The notes under the pieces are model-generated. The model was not told the origin of the DNA. It worked only from the letters and a program-made list of their open reading frames with translations, and ran no database searches. Shown piece by piece: positions 49,770-58,548 of a stretch of DNA of 64,000 bases. The DNA lies in the NCBI GenBank assembly GCA_032156805.1, contig JALDXQ010000012.1, positions 1 to 64,000 on the forward strand, read 5' to 3'. The stretch comes from Gp6-AA40 sp032156805 (GTDB lineage: Bacteria > Acidobacteriota > Vicinamibacteria > Vicinamibacterales > UBA2999). A program made the translations under genes and the position numbers. How positions within the stretch are numbered: the first letter of the stretch is position 1; every line of letters begins with the position of its first letter.

Positions 49770-50709
49770 ACACCAGGCCTGCGAGCTCGGGATAGCGTTC
49801 GATCATCTCTGGCGGATACTCGCCGTCGATCGGTTCGCCGAGCTGCGCTTTCAGCATGACCGCGTTGACGACCGACTTCGACGAGAAGTGGTTGTTCGTG
49901 TAGAGATACGACTTCTTCACGAGCGTCTTCGCAGCACCGGCGATTGCGGAGAATTCTCTCAGTTCGTCACTCGAATACAGGTAGTTGTAGCGATCTTCCG
50001 TCTTGTCGTGCCGCCACCACTGCTTCGCGTTTCGCCCGTGCAGGCGCATGTAGTAGAAGCTCGTGACGTTGGGCAGGTAGTTCTGCCGGATCGAGAATCT
50101 GAACTTTGGCTCGTCGATTTGCACCCATGCTGCGCCGAACCCGTTGAGCAGCGTCAGCGTGTCACCGATCGCGTCACTCCAGCTTCTGTGCCGAAGTTCG
50201 ACGGCAGTCGGGTAGTCGCTGAACGCGCGCAGCAGGCTTGCCAGGTAGTCCTGCGATCGCGCGTCGTTCTTGAAGCTTGCCGGGAACTGCGCCAGCAGCG
50301 CGCCGAATCGCCTCGCGTTGACGAGAGGGTCGATGCCCGATCGAAACTCGTCGATGTCGCTCTGGGTCACCTGTGCCAGCAGGTCGAGCAGCGATCCCTC
50401 GGAGCCTGGCGCTCGAACCAGGGCTGCCTCGCGAAACATCTTCGGGTGCGTGAACTTCTGGTACAGCTTGAGGGAGAACTCGAATCCTGGAGGTGTCCGC
50501 TCGACCCACGTCTGAGCGACCTCGGCACGCGGCTGACCGTAGAAGGTCGAGTTCACCTCCACCGTGTCGAAATGGTCGGCGTAGAAGCGCAGTTCGTCGA
50601 AGTCCGCCGTTCCGCGTCGCTTGGAGCGCGTGGCCGGATAGAAGATTCCGTTCCACTTCCCCTTACCGGTCGGGTAGCTCCAGCCCGATGTGCCGATGCG
50701 GAGACCCAT
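49717..50709 (-). CDS. DUF72 family protein
   Basis: A 330-residue protein starting MGLRIGTSGWSYPTGKGKWNGIFYP, the hallmark of DUF72 (YecE-like) proteins, with FDTVEVNSTFYGQP, FSLKLYQKFTHP and FYYMRLHGRN. The family adopts a TIM-barrel-like fold, and its biochemical function is not established. It is convergent with the cyclophilin gene and divergent from queE, with a short repeat-bearing gap. Confidence 0.9.
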   Translation of the reverse strand: MGLRIGTSGWSYPTGKGKWNGIFYPATRSKRRGTADFDELRFYADHFDTVEVNSTFYGQPRAEVAQTWVERTPPGFEFSLKLYQKFTHPKMFREAALVRAPGSEGSLLDLLAQVTQSDIDEFRSGIDPLVNARRFGALLAQFPASFKNDARSQDYLASLLRAFSDYPTAVELRHRSWSDAIGDTLTLLNGFGAAWVQIDEPKFRFSIRQNYLPNVTSFYYMRLHGRNAKQWWRHDKTEDRYNYLYSSDELREFSAIAGAAKTLVKKSYLYTNNHFSSKSVVNAVMLKAQLGEPIDGEYPPEMIERYPELAGLVSTSRELLLSPVESDREP

Positions 50710-50714
50710 GCCGG

Positions 50715-50720
50715 TACAAT
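50715..50720 (+). promoter_or_regulatory. -10-like box GGTACAAT before queE
   Basis: TACAAT preceded by CCGG, the same form as before the tRNA gene, lies 65 bases before the queE ATG at 50780. Confidence 0.35.
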
Positions 50721-50730
50721 ACCGTAATGA

Positions 50731-50775
50731 GGTCGGGGCTCATTTTGTCCTCATCCTAATGATTCGAACCCCGAC
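50731..50775. repeat. REP-like inverted repeat in the queE leader
   Basis: GGTCGGGG (50731-50738) pairs with CCCCGAC (50769-50775). The adjoining CTCATTTTGTC resembles the tail of the palindromes at 21329-21390. Confidence 0.55.
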
Positions 50776-50779
50776 AGAA

Positions 50780-51421
50780 ATGATCACGATCAACGAGATT
50801 TTCTACTCGGTACAGGGCGAGTCGACGTATGCAGGTCGGCCATGTGTCTTCGTGCGTCTCACCGCCTGCGACCTCCGCTGCTCGTGGTGTGACACGCCGT
50901 ACGCGTTTCACGAGGGGAGCAAGCGCGCACTCGACGATGTGCTGCTCGAGGTTGACGGGTACGACTGCCCGCTCGTTGAGGTGACCGGCGGCGAACCACT
51001 GCTGCAGGAGGCGGTGTATCCATTGATGGAGTCGCTCCTGGCCCGAGGGAAGACGGTGCTCCTCGAGACCGGCGGGCACCGGAGCACTGTGCGCGTCCCC
51101 GAGGACGTCGTGACAATCCTCGATGTGAAGTGCCCTGGCAGCGGGGAGTCGCATCGCAACTGCTGGGAGAATCTTTCGCACGTGCGTCCGCACGACGAGG
51201 TCAAGTTCGTCGTCAGGGACCGAGCCGACTACGAGTTCGCGCGCGAGGTGATCGCACAGCGGTCCCTGGCCGGACGTGTGGCGGCGATTCACATGTCACC
51301 GGTGCACGGCGTTCTCGATCCCAAGACCCTCTCCGAATGGGTGCTGGCAGACCGGTTGCCGGTTCGCGTTCAGCTCCAGCTGCACAAGTACATCTGGAGC
51401 CCAGACACACGCGGCGTGTGA
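50780..51421 (+). CDS. queE: 7-carboxy-7-deazaguanine synthase
   Basis: A 213-residue radical-SAM enzyme that forms the 7-deazaguanine ring in queuosine synthesis. The SAM cluster motif is C-x3-C-x2-C in ACDLRCSWCDTPYAFHEG, and EVTGGEPLLQ and LETGGHRS are family signatures. The start MITINEIFYSVQGEST is chosen because this matches the family N-terminus; an ATG 21 bases upstream is possible. queC follows after a 49-base gap containing a small hairpin. Confidence 0.94.
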   Translation: MITINEIFYSVQGESTYAGRPCVFVRLTACDLRCSWCDTPYAFHEGSKRALDDVLLEVDGYDCPLVEVTGGEPLLQEAVYPLMESLLARGKTVLLETGGHRSTVRVPEDVVTILDVKCPGSGESHRNCWENLSHVRPHDEVKFVVRDRADYEFAREVIAQRSLAGRVAAIHMSPVHGVLDPKTLSEWVLADRLPVRVQLQLHKYIWSPDTRGV

Positions 51422-51429
51422 AGGCGCGA

Positions 51430-51446
51430 AAGGGGTTAGACCCCTT
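51430..51446. repeat. Hairpin AAGGGGTTAGACCCCTT between queE and queC
   Basis: A 7-bp stem (AAGGGGT/ACCCCTT) with a TAG loop. It resembles other GGGGT/ACCCC palindromes at gene borders here and has no preQ1-riboswitch core. Confidence 0.6.
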
Positions 51447-51470
51447 GATAGCCGGCGACTCAGATTGATT

Positions 51471-52142
51471 ATGGCGGATGCGGTCGTCCTACTCAGCGGC
51501 GGTTTGGATTCCTACACAGCAGCGGCAATCGCACGTACCGAAGGGTTCCTGCTCAACGCGCTGACGGTTCGTTATGGGCAGCGCCACGCGAGCGAGCTCA
51601 CGGCGGCCCGGGCTGTGGCGAAGTGGCTCGGCGTCGCGCGCCATGTCGAGATCGACGTGGGCCTCGGCGCTTTTGGCGGATCGTCGCTGACGAGCGACAC
51701 ACCGGTGCCAAAGGACAGGCCTCTCGATACGAGTGACATCCCATCGACCTACGTCCCGGCCCGCAACACGGTGTTCCTCGCGCTGGCACTCGGTTGGGCC
51801 GAAGTGCTCGGCGCTCACGACATTGTCATTGGTGTCAACGCACTTGACTACTCCGGATACCCAGACTGCCGGCCAGAGTTCATCGCTGCGTTCGAGCAAC
51901 TGGCGTCACTGGCGACGGCACGAGGCGTTCATGGCGAACGATTTCGAATTCACGCGCCGCTGCAGATGATGACCAAGCGCGAGATCATCCAGCGAGGTGT
52001 CGCGCTAGGCTTGGACTACGGCCTGACCCACAGCTGCTACGATCCGGGCCCGTCTGGTCCTTGTGGACGATGTGACAGCTGTGTTCTTCGCGCGAACGGT
52101 TTTGCCGAAGCCGGCGTCGAGGATCCCATCCTGCGGCTATGA
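51471..52142 (+). CDS. queC: 7-cyano-7-deazaguanine synthase
   Basis: A 223-residue ATP-dependent enzyme converting carboxydeazaguanine to preQ0. The PP-loop is VVLLSGGLDSYTAA (residues about 4-17), PSTYVPARNTVFLALALGWAE and GVNALDYSGYPDCRPEF are family motifs, and the zinc site is C-x8-C-x2-C-x2-C near the C-terminus (SCYDPGPSGPCGRCDSC). The stop overlaps the start of the AlaX gene by four bases. The same pathway uses queE just upstream and queA at 22 kb. Confidence 0.95.
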   Translation: MADAVVLLSGGLDSYTAAAIARTEGFLLNALTVRYGQRHASELTAARAVAKWLGVARHVEIDVGLGAFGGSSLTSDTPVPKDRPLDTSDIPSTYVPARNTVFLALALGWAEVLGAHDIVIGVNALDYSGYPDCRPEFIAAFEQLASLATARGVHGERFRIHAPLQMMTKREIIQRGVALGLDYGLTHSCYDPGPSGPCGRCDSCVLRANGFAEAGVEDPILRL

Positions 52143-53326
52143 CCGATCGCATCTACTACACCGAGCCATCGCGCCGATCGTTCGAAGCAACGATCACGCG
52201 AGTGAGCGAACACAACGGCCGGCCCGCTGTCGTGCTGAACCGCACCGCCTTCTACCCGACATCGGGAGGACAGCCGTCCGATACCGGTCGGCTGGGACCC
52301 GCCAGCGTCGTTGAGATCATCGACGAGGACGACGACATCCTTCACGTTGTGAGCGAACCGTTACCGGCCGGTCTGGTTGTCCGCGGTGAAATCGACTGGC
52401 TTCGCCGCTTCGATCACATGCAGCAGCACACCGGGCAGCATGTGCTCTCTGCAGCACTCGATCGGTTGTTCGAGAACCGGACGACCAGCTTTCACATGGG
52501 TGTGGAGACGTCGACGATTGACGTGGCTCGAGAGGCGACCCCTGCCGAGATCGAACGTGCCGTTGACGAGTCCAATCGTGTCGTCTGGGAAGACCGCGAA
52601 GTATCCGTGCGCTTCGTCTCCGCTGATGAAGCGGCGCGCCTGCCTCTTCGGAAAGAACCGGTACGGGAAGGTACGCTTCGGCTTGTCGAGATCAGCGACT
52701 TCGATCTCTCGGCGTGCGGTGGCACTCATGTATCCCGCACCGGGGCGATTGGGATGATCGCGGTCACGAGCGCCGAGCGGTTCCGGGGCGGGTCACGATT
52801 GACGTTCGTTTGCGGTGCGCGCGCGTTGCGGACGTTTCGAACCAATCGGGATGCTGTTGGCGGTGCGGTTCGCGTGCTCTCCGTGCTGCCACACGAGTTG
52901 CCGGGTGCCATTGAGCGCGCGCAGCTCGAAGCCAAAGAAGTTCGCAAGACGATGACCCGGTTGCAAGGTGCGCTCGCCGGTCACGAGGCCGCACGCCTGC
53001 TTTCGGAGGCGCAAACGCACAACGGAGTTCGTATCGTAGCCCAGGTGGTCGAGGGCTGGGATGCGGCCGGACTCAAGGCGATTGCCACGGCTCTCACGGC
53101 TCATAGAGAGGTTGCCGCCGCCCTGGTGTCCTCCGGCGATCCAGTGGCCCTCGTCGTCGCGCGCTCGCAGAACGTAGGGATCGACGCGGGCAAGACCCTC
53201 AAAGCCATGCTGGATCGCTTTGGCGGCCGTGGAGGAGGAAGGCCAGAGCTTGCCCAGGGGGCAGGACTCGTTGGCCGAGTCGACGAGATCCTGGCGGCCG
53301 CGCGGGAGTTGCTGGGTACGGGTTGA
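52139..53326 (+). CDS. Alanyl-tRNA editing protein (AlaX type, with DHHA1 domain)
   Basis: A 395-residue stand-alone editing factor that hydrolyses mischarged Ser- or Gly-tRNA-Ala. The zinc-binding residues are in the HTGQH motif (about residues 98-102) and CGGTHVS; the N-terminal TAFYPTSGGQPSDTG is the AlaRS-like editing barrel. Unlike the short AlaX forms, it has a C-terminal DHHA1-like region ending GRGGGRPELAQGAG, as in AlaRS. It is coupled to queC by a four-base overlap. A hairpin lies after the stop. Confidence 0.9.
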   Translation: MTDRIYYTEPSRRSFEATITRVSEHNGRPAVVLNRTAFYPTSGGQPSDTGRLGPASVVEIIDEDDDILHVVSEPLPAGLVVRGEIDWLRRFDHMQQHTGQHVLSAALDRLFENRTTSFHMGVETSTIDVAREATPAEIERAVDESNRVVWEDREVSVRFVSADEAARLPLRKEPVREGTLRLVEISDFDLSACGGTHVSRTGAIGMIAVTSAERFRGGSRLTFVCGARALRTFRTNRDAVGGAVRVLSVLPHELPGAIERAQLEAKEVRKTMTRLQGALAGHEAARLLSEAQTHNGVRIVAQVVEGWDAAGLKAIATALTAHREVAAALVSSGDPVALVVARSQNVGIDAGKTLKAMLDRFGGRGGGRPELAQGAGLVGRVDEILAAARELLGTG

Positions 53327-53332
53327 AGCGGG

Positions 53333-53352
53333 GGTCCGGCTTCAGCCGGACC
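53333..53352. repeat. REP-like hairpin between convergent AlaX and dacB genes
   Basis: GGTCCGGCTTCAGCCGGACC forms an 8-bp stem with loop TTCA, sharing an 18-base core with 31665-31682. In this position it could end transcription from both sides. Confidence 0.75.
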
Positions 53353-53353
53353 A

Positions 53354-54844
53354 TCATGGCTCTCGATTGAACTCGGCCAGCCGAACCGCGATCGCGTCGA
53401 TTGCCTGATTCGCGTCGGCGCCAGTCCCCTCGAAGTTGTTGATCACAATCACAAACGCCAGACGTTCACCACCGCGTGTGGTGACGTAACCCGCCAGCGA
53501 TCGAATGTTCGACATCGTCCCGGTCTTGGCACGGACGTTCCCTTCGGCAGCCGTCCCCTTCAGCCTCCCCGCAAGTGAACCGTCGATGCCGGCGACGGGC
53601 AGCGCGGCGAGAAACGGCGATGCGCCGGACGTGTCAAACATCCGGCGAAGCACAATCATGACTGCCTCGGGTGAGATGGCATCTCTTCTCGACAAGCCCG
53701 ATCCATCCACGAGCTGATAGCTGCCCTCCGGAACTCCCCATGCACTCAATCGCTTTCGCAATCCCTCGAGTGCCGCGTCGTTGGTCGGAAACGTCCCCTT
53801 CTCCGCGTTGAGGCGCATGAACGCCTCACCATAGAGGTTGATGCTGTCCTTCAGCAGTGGGCGCGCGATCTCGGCCAGCGTCGGCGACTGGTAGGTGAAG
53901 AGCGTGGTGGCGTCGGCTCGATCCGGCGGAGGCGTGATGTCGTCGATATCGACCGCTTCGCCGGTGACGATGATTCCCTCTTCGATCAGGCGGCTCCGCA
54001 GCACACTCGCGAACCAGAGCGTCGGGTTTCCGGTCGAGATGCCAAGCTGAGCTGCTTGCGCGTCGATTGGAATCGAGCCGGCGATGGTGAGAGAGGGCTC
54101 GCCAGGCCGCTGCTCCGGCCACACCAGCAACGGCGAGCGCGCAGGCGCGGTCATCGTCCGGTTGATGATCGGGCGCGGATTTGCGCGCGGGTCCAGGCTG
54201 ACGACCGCCGGTTTCCCTTCCTCCGCTCCCGGCGATATCGTCACTGCCGTTCGATTCTCCGCAAGGTTCAACGCGCCAAAGAGAGCGCCGGTCGTGTAGC
54301 CGAGGTCGTCCCAGGCCCACGACAGTTGCGGCCGGGGCTCCTCGAGCCCGTCATCGTCGCCAACGATCCGCCCCTCGATCCGCTCGAAGCCTGCCGCTTT
54401 GACTTCGGCGACGAAGGCTGAAAGATCGCCGCCGCCACGGCCGCCAATCGAGGGGTCGCCCGAACCAACGATGATGAGGTCACCAAAGAGCCGGCCCTGC
54501 GTCACAGAGCCTGTCGTGAGGAGAGTGGTCTCGAAGCGATAGTCCCAGCCGACGGCGTCGGCGGCTGTCGCGACGCTCACGAGTTTGGCGACGGACGCCG
54601 GGACGAACAGCGTGCGGGAGTTCAGATCGACGAGCCGATCGTGGCGATCGAGTGATTCGACCACGATGCCCCAGGACGCACGAGTGACTCCGGGCTGTCG
54701 GGTGGCAGTGAGCACGTCAGTGCGGAGTTGATTCAGTGCGGCGCCGGAACCGGGCGTTCGTGCAGCACACCCCGGAGCAGCGAGCAGGATGCAGAAGGCA
54801 GACGCCGCAAGCCAGAGCCGCAGTGCAGTGCCTGAATTCTGCAT
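53354..54844 (-). CDS. dacB: D-Ala-D-Ala carboxypeptidase/endopeptidase, S13 family lipoprotein
   Basis: A 496-residue penicillin-binding-protein-4-type enzyme. Residues 1-25 are a lipoprotein signal (LLAAPGC). The active-site motifs are SxxK in VPASVAKLVSVATAAD, SxN-like in VDGSGLSRRDA, and KTG in RAKTGTMSNIRS. S13 enzymes trim or cut peptide cross-links in the wall. The ATG lies in a TTCTGCA heptamer array, so the first few residues (MQNSG) are repeat-encoded. The catalytic SxN motif appears as SGL here, which would be unusual and should be checked by alignment. Confidence 0.87.
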   Translation of the reverse strand: MQNSGTALRLWLAASAFCILLAAPGCAARTPGSGAALNQLRTDVLTATRQPGVTRASWGIVVESLDRHDRLVDLNSRTLFVPASVAKLVSVATAADAVGWDYRFETTLLTTGSVTQGRLFGDLIIVGSGDPSIGGRGGGDLSAFVAEVKAAGFERIEGRIVGDDDGLEEPRPQLSWAWDDLGYTTGALFGALNLAENRTAVTISPGAEEGKPAVVSLDPRANPRPIINRTMTAPARSPLLVWPEQRPGEPSLTIAGSIPIDAQAAQLGISTGNPTLWFASVLRSRLIEEGIIVTGEAVDIDDITPPPDRADATTLFTYQSPTLAEIARPLLKDSINLYGEAFMRLNAEKGTFPTNDAALEGLRKRLSAWGVPEGSYQLVDGSGLSRRDAISPEAVMIVLRRMFDTSGASPFLAALPVAGIDGSLAGRLKGTAAEGNVRAKTGTMSNIRSLAGYVTTRGGERLAFVIVINNFEGTGADANQAIDAIAVRLAEFNREP

Positions 54845-54857
54845 TCTGAATTCTGCA
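54830..54857. repeat. TTCTG(C/A)A heptamer array between dacB and the DUF4340 gene
   Basis: Units TTCTGCA, TTCTGAA, TTCTGCA plus a partial CCTGAA. The array fills the gap exactly: it contains the dacB start and ends on the base before the DUF4340 stop codon. The same family occurs at 42137-42185. Confidence 0.85.
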
Positions 54858-56171
54858 CTATTTCACTTCATCGATTGCCTTCATCACATCGTCCAGCCCG
54901 ATGCCGTCCACTTTCGCCGTGCCAGGTTCATCGGAGCGGCTGGCAAACACGTCCGTACCCGATCGGCCGATCGTAACGGTCTCCTGCTTGTTCTCGCCGA
55001 AGTGTACCGTGGCGACGAGCGCAGGCGCCTTGAGCGAAGCGTGCGGCCGATCTTCGAACGACGCCGCTCGAAGCGCCGTCAGCTTGGTGAGGAGGTCATC
55101 GGCCTTTGCTGAATCGATGTCCTTGCCGGAGGACTTCCAGACATCAGCGTTGTCTTTCCCCTTGCTCTTCTCGAGGGTGATCGTTTCCGCGCCGCGCTTG
55201 ATCTCCACCCTGGTCGCCGTGAACGCTCGACCGTCGAACAGGTCCTTCCTCCTGAACTCGCTGATACCTCTCAGCACGTCCTCGCGAAGGATCGGCGCTA
55301 TGGTGAAGACAACAGGACGGGAGGAATCCTTGGCGTGAAGCAGCGCGTTCTCCGTTGATCCGAGCGTGAGTGTCGCGCTCGAGCTTCCGGTCTTCACGAC
55401 GATCGTCCCGGTCGGCTTGGTCAAGCCGTATTTCGCCAGGTCTTTCCCTTCGGGATCGACAATGCTCTGCATCTGCGTCGAGGACAGACGCTCGAGAGAG
55501 CCCTCGACGGCCGCAAAGTCGGCGCGCACGGCGATGGGGGATGCGAGGCGCCACTCGGCGCCGCTCTTCACGAGCTGCGTTTTCGACGCCCCGTTCGTCA
55601 GTTCCAGCGCGTCGACCATGTTGCGATCGAAGACGAGAATGCGACGGTCACGCAGAGCGAACGTGTTCTTGTTGAACGTCGCGTCGAGAAACGACGACAC
55701 GAGGAAGACGCGCTTCTGATCAGGCAGGCGCGCGTAGAGGTCGGTGCCAGTCGGCGTCTTCTCGCCGATCTGCACTCGCTTGAGCTCCTTCTCTCCCTTC
55801 GGGCGGAAGGCAACTTCGATCCTGGCAGGCTCCAGGCCGTACTGCTTCAGATCGGCCGGATTCTCGTCCACGACGCGTTGAATCTCGAGCGACGCCAGGC
55901 TGCTGGCAATCGTGGTCATCTCGCTGGTGTCGGCGGCAGCCTTGACCGGCTCGACCAGTTGCCAGTTGCCCTCGGCTTTCTGCAGGCGGGTCGTTTCGCC
56001 GTCGGCGCTCCTGACCTCGACCTCCTCGATGTCATCGGCCTGCAGAGTGCCGAATGGCTTTTCCCTGTTCGTGGCGTCGGACGGTTCCTGCTTCGAATCG
56101 ACGAAATAGATGTATCCGACCAGTCCGCCGAGGACCAGGACCATCAGACCGGTAGACCAGATCCTGCTCAT
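54858..56171 (-). CDS. DUF4340 domain protein of the Gld-like exporter
   Basis: A 437-residue protein with an N-terminal membrane helix (about residues 5-24, GLMVLVLGGLVGYIYFVD) and three repeats of a DUF4340-type domain recognisable by ADDIEEVEVRSADGETTRL, LAKYGLTKPTGTIVV and LVATVHFGENKQETVTIG. DUF4340 proteins often follow GldG-type genes in ABC export clusters and are thought to face the periplasm. Its start abuts the GldG-like stop, so it is the last gene of the four-gene operon. Role unknown. Confidence 0.88.
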   Translation of the reverse strand: MSRIWSTGLMVLVLGGLVGYIYFVDSKQEPSDATNREKPFGTLQADDIEEVEVRSADGETTRLQKAEGNWQLVEPVKAAADTSEMTTIASSLASLEIQRVVDENPADLKQYGLEPARIEVAFRPKGEKELKRVQIGEKTPTGTDLYARLPDQKRVFLVSSFLDATFNKNTFALRDRRILVFDRNMVDALELTNGASKTQLVKSGAEWRLASPIAVRADFAAVEGSLERLSSTQMQSIVDPEGKDLAKYGLTKPTGTIVVKTGSSSATLTLGSTENALLHAKDSSRPVVFTIAPILREDVLRGISEFRRKDLFDGRAFTATRVEIKRGAETITLEKSKGKDNADVWKSSGKDIDSAKADDLLTKLTALRAASFEDRPHASLKAPALVATVHFGENKQETVTIGRSGTDVFASRSDEPGTAKVDGIGLDDVMKAIDEVK

Positions 56172-57776
56172 CTAGCGCCTCCGCCACCAGGTGAAGACGC
56201 CGGCGCCCAGGACGATCGCGGGGATGAAGACGATCGTGATCCAGAACATACCGGTTCGTGCGTTGGCCGTCAGCGTGATTCGTCGATCGGCTGCGTCGCG
56301 CGGTCGAATCGCGATCAGGTTCTGCTGCTGCGCCAGCCAGTTCACTGTGTTCATGAACAGATCGCGGTTGCCTTCGATGCCGACATAGGCGTTCGCCGCG
56401 AAATCGGAATCGCCGAATACCGCCACGCGTGTCTCCGGTTTTGGCGCCTGATCGGCCGCAGCGTCAGGTTGATTTGCCGCTGGCGTTGCATCGGGTTTTT
56501 CTGGCGCGGATTGCGCCACGGCTGTTGCCACGGCGATGGAAACCGGTCCGGCCAAGTCGCCCTTCTCACGTTCATCGGCCAGTGTCGACGGGTCTTCGAG
56601 CGACGGCAGATTCGTTTCCGCCCAGCTCCGCGGAGCCGTCTGAACGAATGGAACGCCCGTGCGATTCGGCGGTGCATCGGTCGCAGGAGTGATTGCGCGC
56701 ACGAGCGGGAACATCGTGACGAGGCCGAACCCGTCGGTGATCGCATGTGAGGGATACGGTGGTGCGCTGACCGGCACGGTCGCGACCGAGGTCCGTCCAC
56801 TGAGGTCGACCACCACCGATTCGGTCGCGTTAATCCCCCACTGCTTCAGCAGGCCGGTCAATCGCGGCATCGGTGACGCTTGCTTGAAGTCGTCGGACGG
56901 GTCGAGCATCACCAGCAGCTTCCCGCTTTTCTTGGCGAGATACTCTTCCAGGAGCGGGACCTCTGACTCGAGCAGGTCTGTGCGCGGCCCCGCGATCACG
57001 ATCACCGTCGCGTCAGCGGGGATCTCATTGGTCTGCGCCAGGACGAGCTTGTCGAATTCGTAGTTGTCGCGCTTCAGTGCGTCGCCGACGGCACTGTACC
57101 CGGTTCGCTCGGAGCTCGCCGGATCCTTCTCTCCATGACCACTGAGGAAATAGGCCTTCCGTGCCGTCGGGTTGAGCAGCTTGATCAAGGCATTCGTCAG
57201 ATCCTGCTCGGCGTCGGTGCTGACCCGCTCGGTCCGCCCCATGTACTCGAGGATGATCGTGGGGATGGTGTCCACCTTCTGCTGTGTGGCCAGCATCGGG
57301 TTCTTTACCGCGTCGACGTATTCGACCTGCACCTGACTCGAGCCGTACCTGTAACTGTCCAGCCGCGGTCGAAAACGGTCGAAGCTCTCGGGCTGGTCGA
57401 ACACTGTGATCTTCACCGGTGCGGTCAGTTCGCTCACGAGCTTGGTTGTCTGGTCGGACAGGCTGTACTGCCTGTTCTCTGTCAGATCCCATCGCGTGTT
57501 CCGGCGGTTGGACAGGTAGTTCACCGCGATGAGGACGCCGAGCACGACGACCACGCTGACTCCGGCCAGCGCACCGTATCGTGCGTTGCGCTGACGGAAG
57601 TGTTCCGCGATCTCTCGCCACTGCCCAAGTGTGTAGAGAACGACGAGTGCCAGACCGGTCCAGGCGGCATATACCGCGTACTGATCCCACTCCGGCCTGA
57701 GAAACCTGACGGCCAATGCTCCAAACACCAGGAGCATGCCGACGTAGCTGAGTATTCCGAGAAGTCGCTTGACCAT
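56172..57776 (-). CDS. GldG-like periplasmic-domain ABC exporter subunit
   Basis: A 534-residue protein with two N-terminal membrane helices (about residues 5-25 and 35-50), a third at about 75-90, a large ABC-type uncharacterised-transport domain (ITVFDQPESFDRFRPRLDSY; AYFLSGHGEKDP; VIVIAGPRTDLLESEVPLLEEYL) and a final helix near the C-terminus (about 508-530). GldG is known from gliding Bacteroidetes, where it pairs with GldF and GldA; homologues are widespread in non-gliding bacteria. It lies 4 bases after the permease gene. Confidence 0.88.
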   Translation of the reverse strand: MVKRLLGILSYVGMLLVFGALAVRFLRPEWDQYAVYAAWTGLALVVLYTLGQWREIAEHFRQRNARYGALAGVSVVVVLGVLIAVNYLSNRRNTRWDLTENRQYSLSDQTTKLVSELTAPVKITVFDQPESFDRFRPRLDSYRYGSSQVQVEYVDAVKNPMLATQQKVDTIPTIILEYMGRTERVSTDAEQDLTNALIKLLNPTARKAYFLSGHGEKDPASSERTGYSAVGDALKRDNYEFDKLVLAQTNEIPADATVIVIAGPRTDLLESEVPLLEEYLAKKSGKLLVMLDPSDDFKQASPMPRLTGLLKQWGINATESVVVDLSGRTSVATVPVSAPPYPSHAITDGFGLVTMFPLVRAITPATDAPPNRTGVPFVQTAPRSWAETNLPSLEDPSTLADEREKGDLAGPVSIAVATAVAQSAPEKPDATPAANQPDAAADQAPKPETRVAVFGDSDFAANAYVGIEGNRDLFMNTVNWLAQQQNLIAIRPRDAADRRITLTANARTGMFWITIVFIPAIVLGAGVFTWWRRR

Positions 57777-57780
57777 GGCG

Positions 57781-58548
57781 TTACCCGCGCCACCTTTCCG
57801 TATCGACCGACCTCATCGTCAGGTACAAGCCGAAGCTGATGAAGCTGATGTAGTACACCAGATGTTTCGTGTCGACGACGCCGCGCGTGAAGTCGTCGAG
57901 ATGATCGGTGATCGATAGATAGTTGAGGATGTCTCGGGTCGTGGGTCCAGCGAACGACGCAACCCAGTTGATCACCCACAGCATCAGAAACACCGTGAAC
58001 GTTGCCATCACCGCCACGATCTGATTCTTGGTCAGGCTGGAGATGAAGAGACCAACCGAGATGAAGCAGCCGCCCATCAGCAGCAGGCCGAGATACGTCA
58101 CGACGATCGGGATCCATTCCGGATTACCCAGCCAGAACAGAAGCCCGATGTGGGGAAGAGTCACCGCCAGCATGGCCGCGTAAAGGCCCATGGCACCTAG
58201 GAACTTCCCGGTGATGATCTGAAAGTCGGTGACCGGCGACGTGAGGAGCAGTTCGATCGTGCCCGAGCGCTTCTCCTCCGAGTAGGTGCGCATCGTCACC
58301 ATCGGCAGGATGAAGAGAAAGATGACTGTCGTGTTCAGGAACACCGGCCGGATCAGCTGTTCGTTCACGTTCACCGGTTGCGATCCGCCGAGACCGGCCA
58401 TCTGCATGCTCTGCTGATCGAAGTAGAGGAGCAGCGCGTAGAAGAAATACCCGAACATGATCGCGTAGAGACCGATCACGATGTAGGCGATTGGGGAGGC
58501 GAAGTACCCCTTCAGCTCTTTGTGGGCGATGGCGAGGATGTTATTCAC
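57781..58548 (-). CDS. ABC exporter permease, GldF-like
   Basis: A 255-residue permease with six membrane helices: ILAIAHKELKGYFASPIAYIVIG is the first part, and TMRTYSEEKRSGTIELLLTSPVTDFQIITGKFLGAMGLY is the conserved cytoplasmic EExxGT-like loop seen in ABC-2 permeases (about residues 88-125 in total). It works with the ATPase encoded just upstream, whose stop it overlaps by 8 bases, and with the GldG-like protein. The exported substrate is unknown. Confidence 0.9.
   Translation of the reverse strand: MNNILAIAHKELKGYFASPIAYIVIGLYAIMFGYFFYALLLYFDQQSMQMAGLGGSQPVNVNEQLIRPVFLNTTVIFLFILPMVTMRTYSEEKRSGTIELLLTSPVTDFQIITGKFLGAMGLYAAMLAVTLPHIGLLFWLGNPEWIPIVVTYLGLLLMGGCFISVGLFISSLTKNQIVAVMATFTVFLMLWVINWVASFAGPTTRDILNYLSITDHLDDFTRGVVDTKHLVYYISFISFGLYLTMRSVDTERWRG

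Noticed and set aside
51422..51470. Possible preQ1 riboswitch before queC
   Set aside because: The hairpin AAGGGGTTAGACCCCTT lacks the preQ1 core sequence and resembles repeat palindromes at other gene ends.
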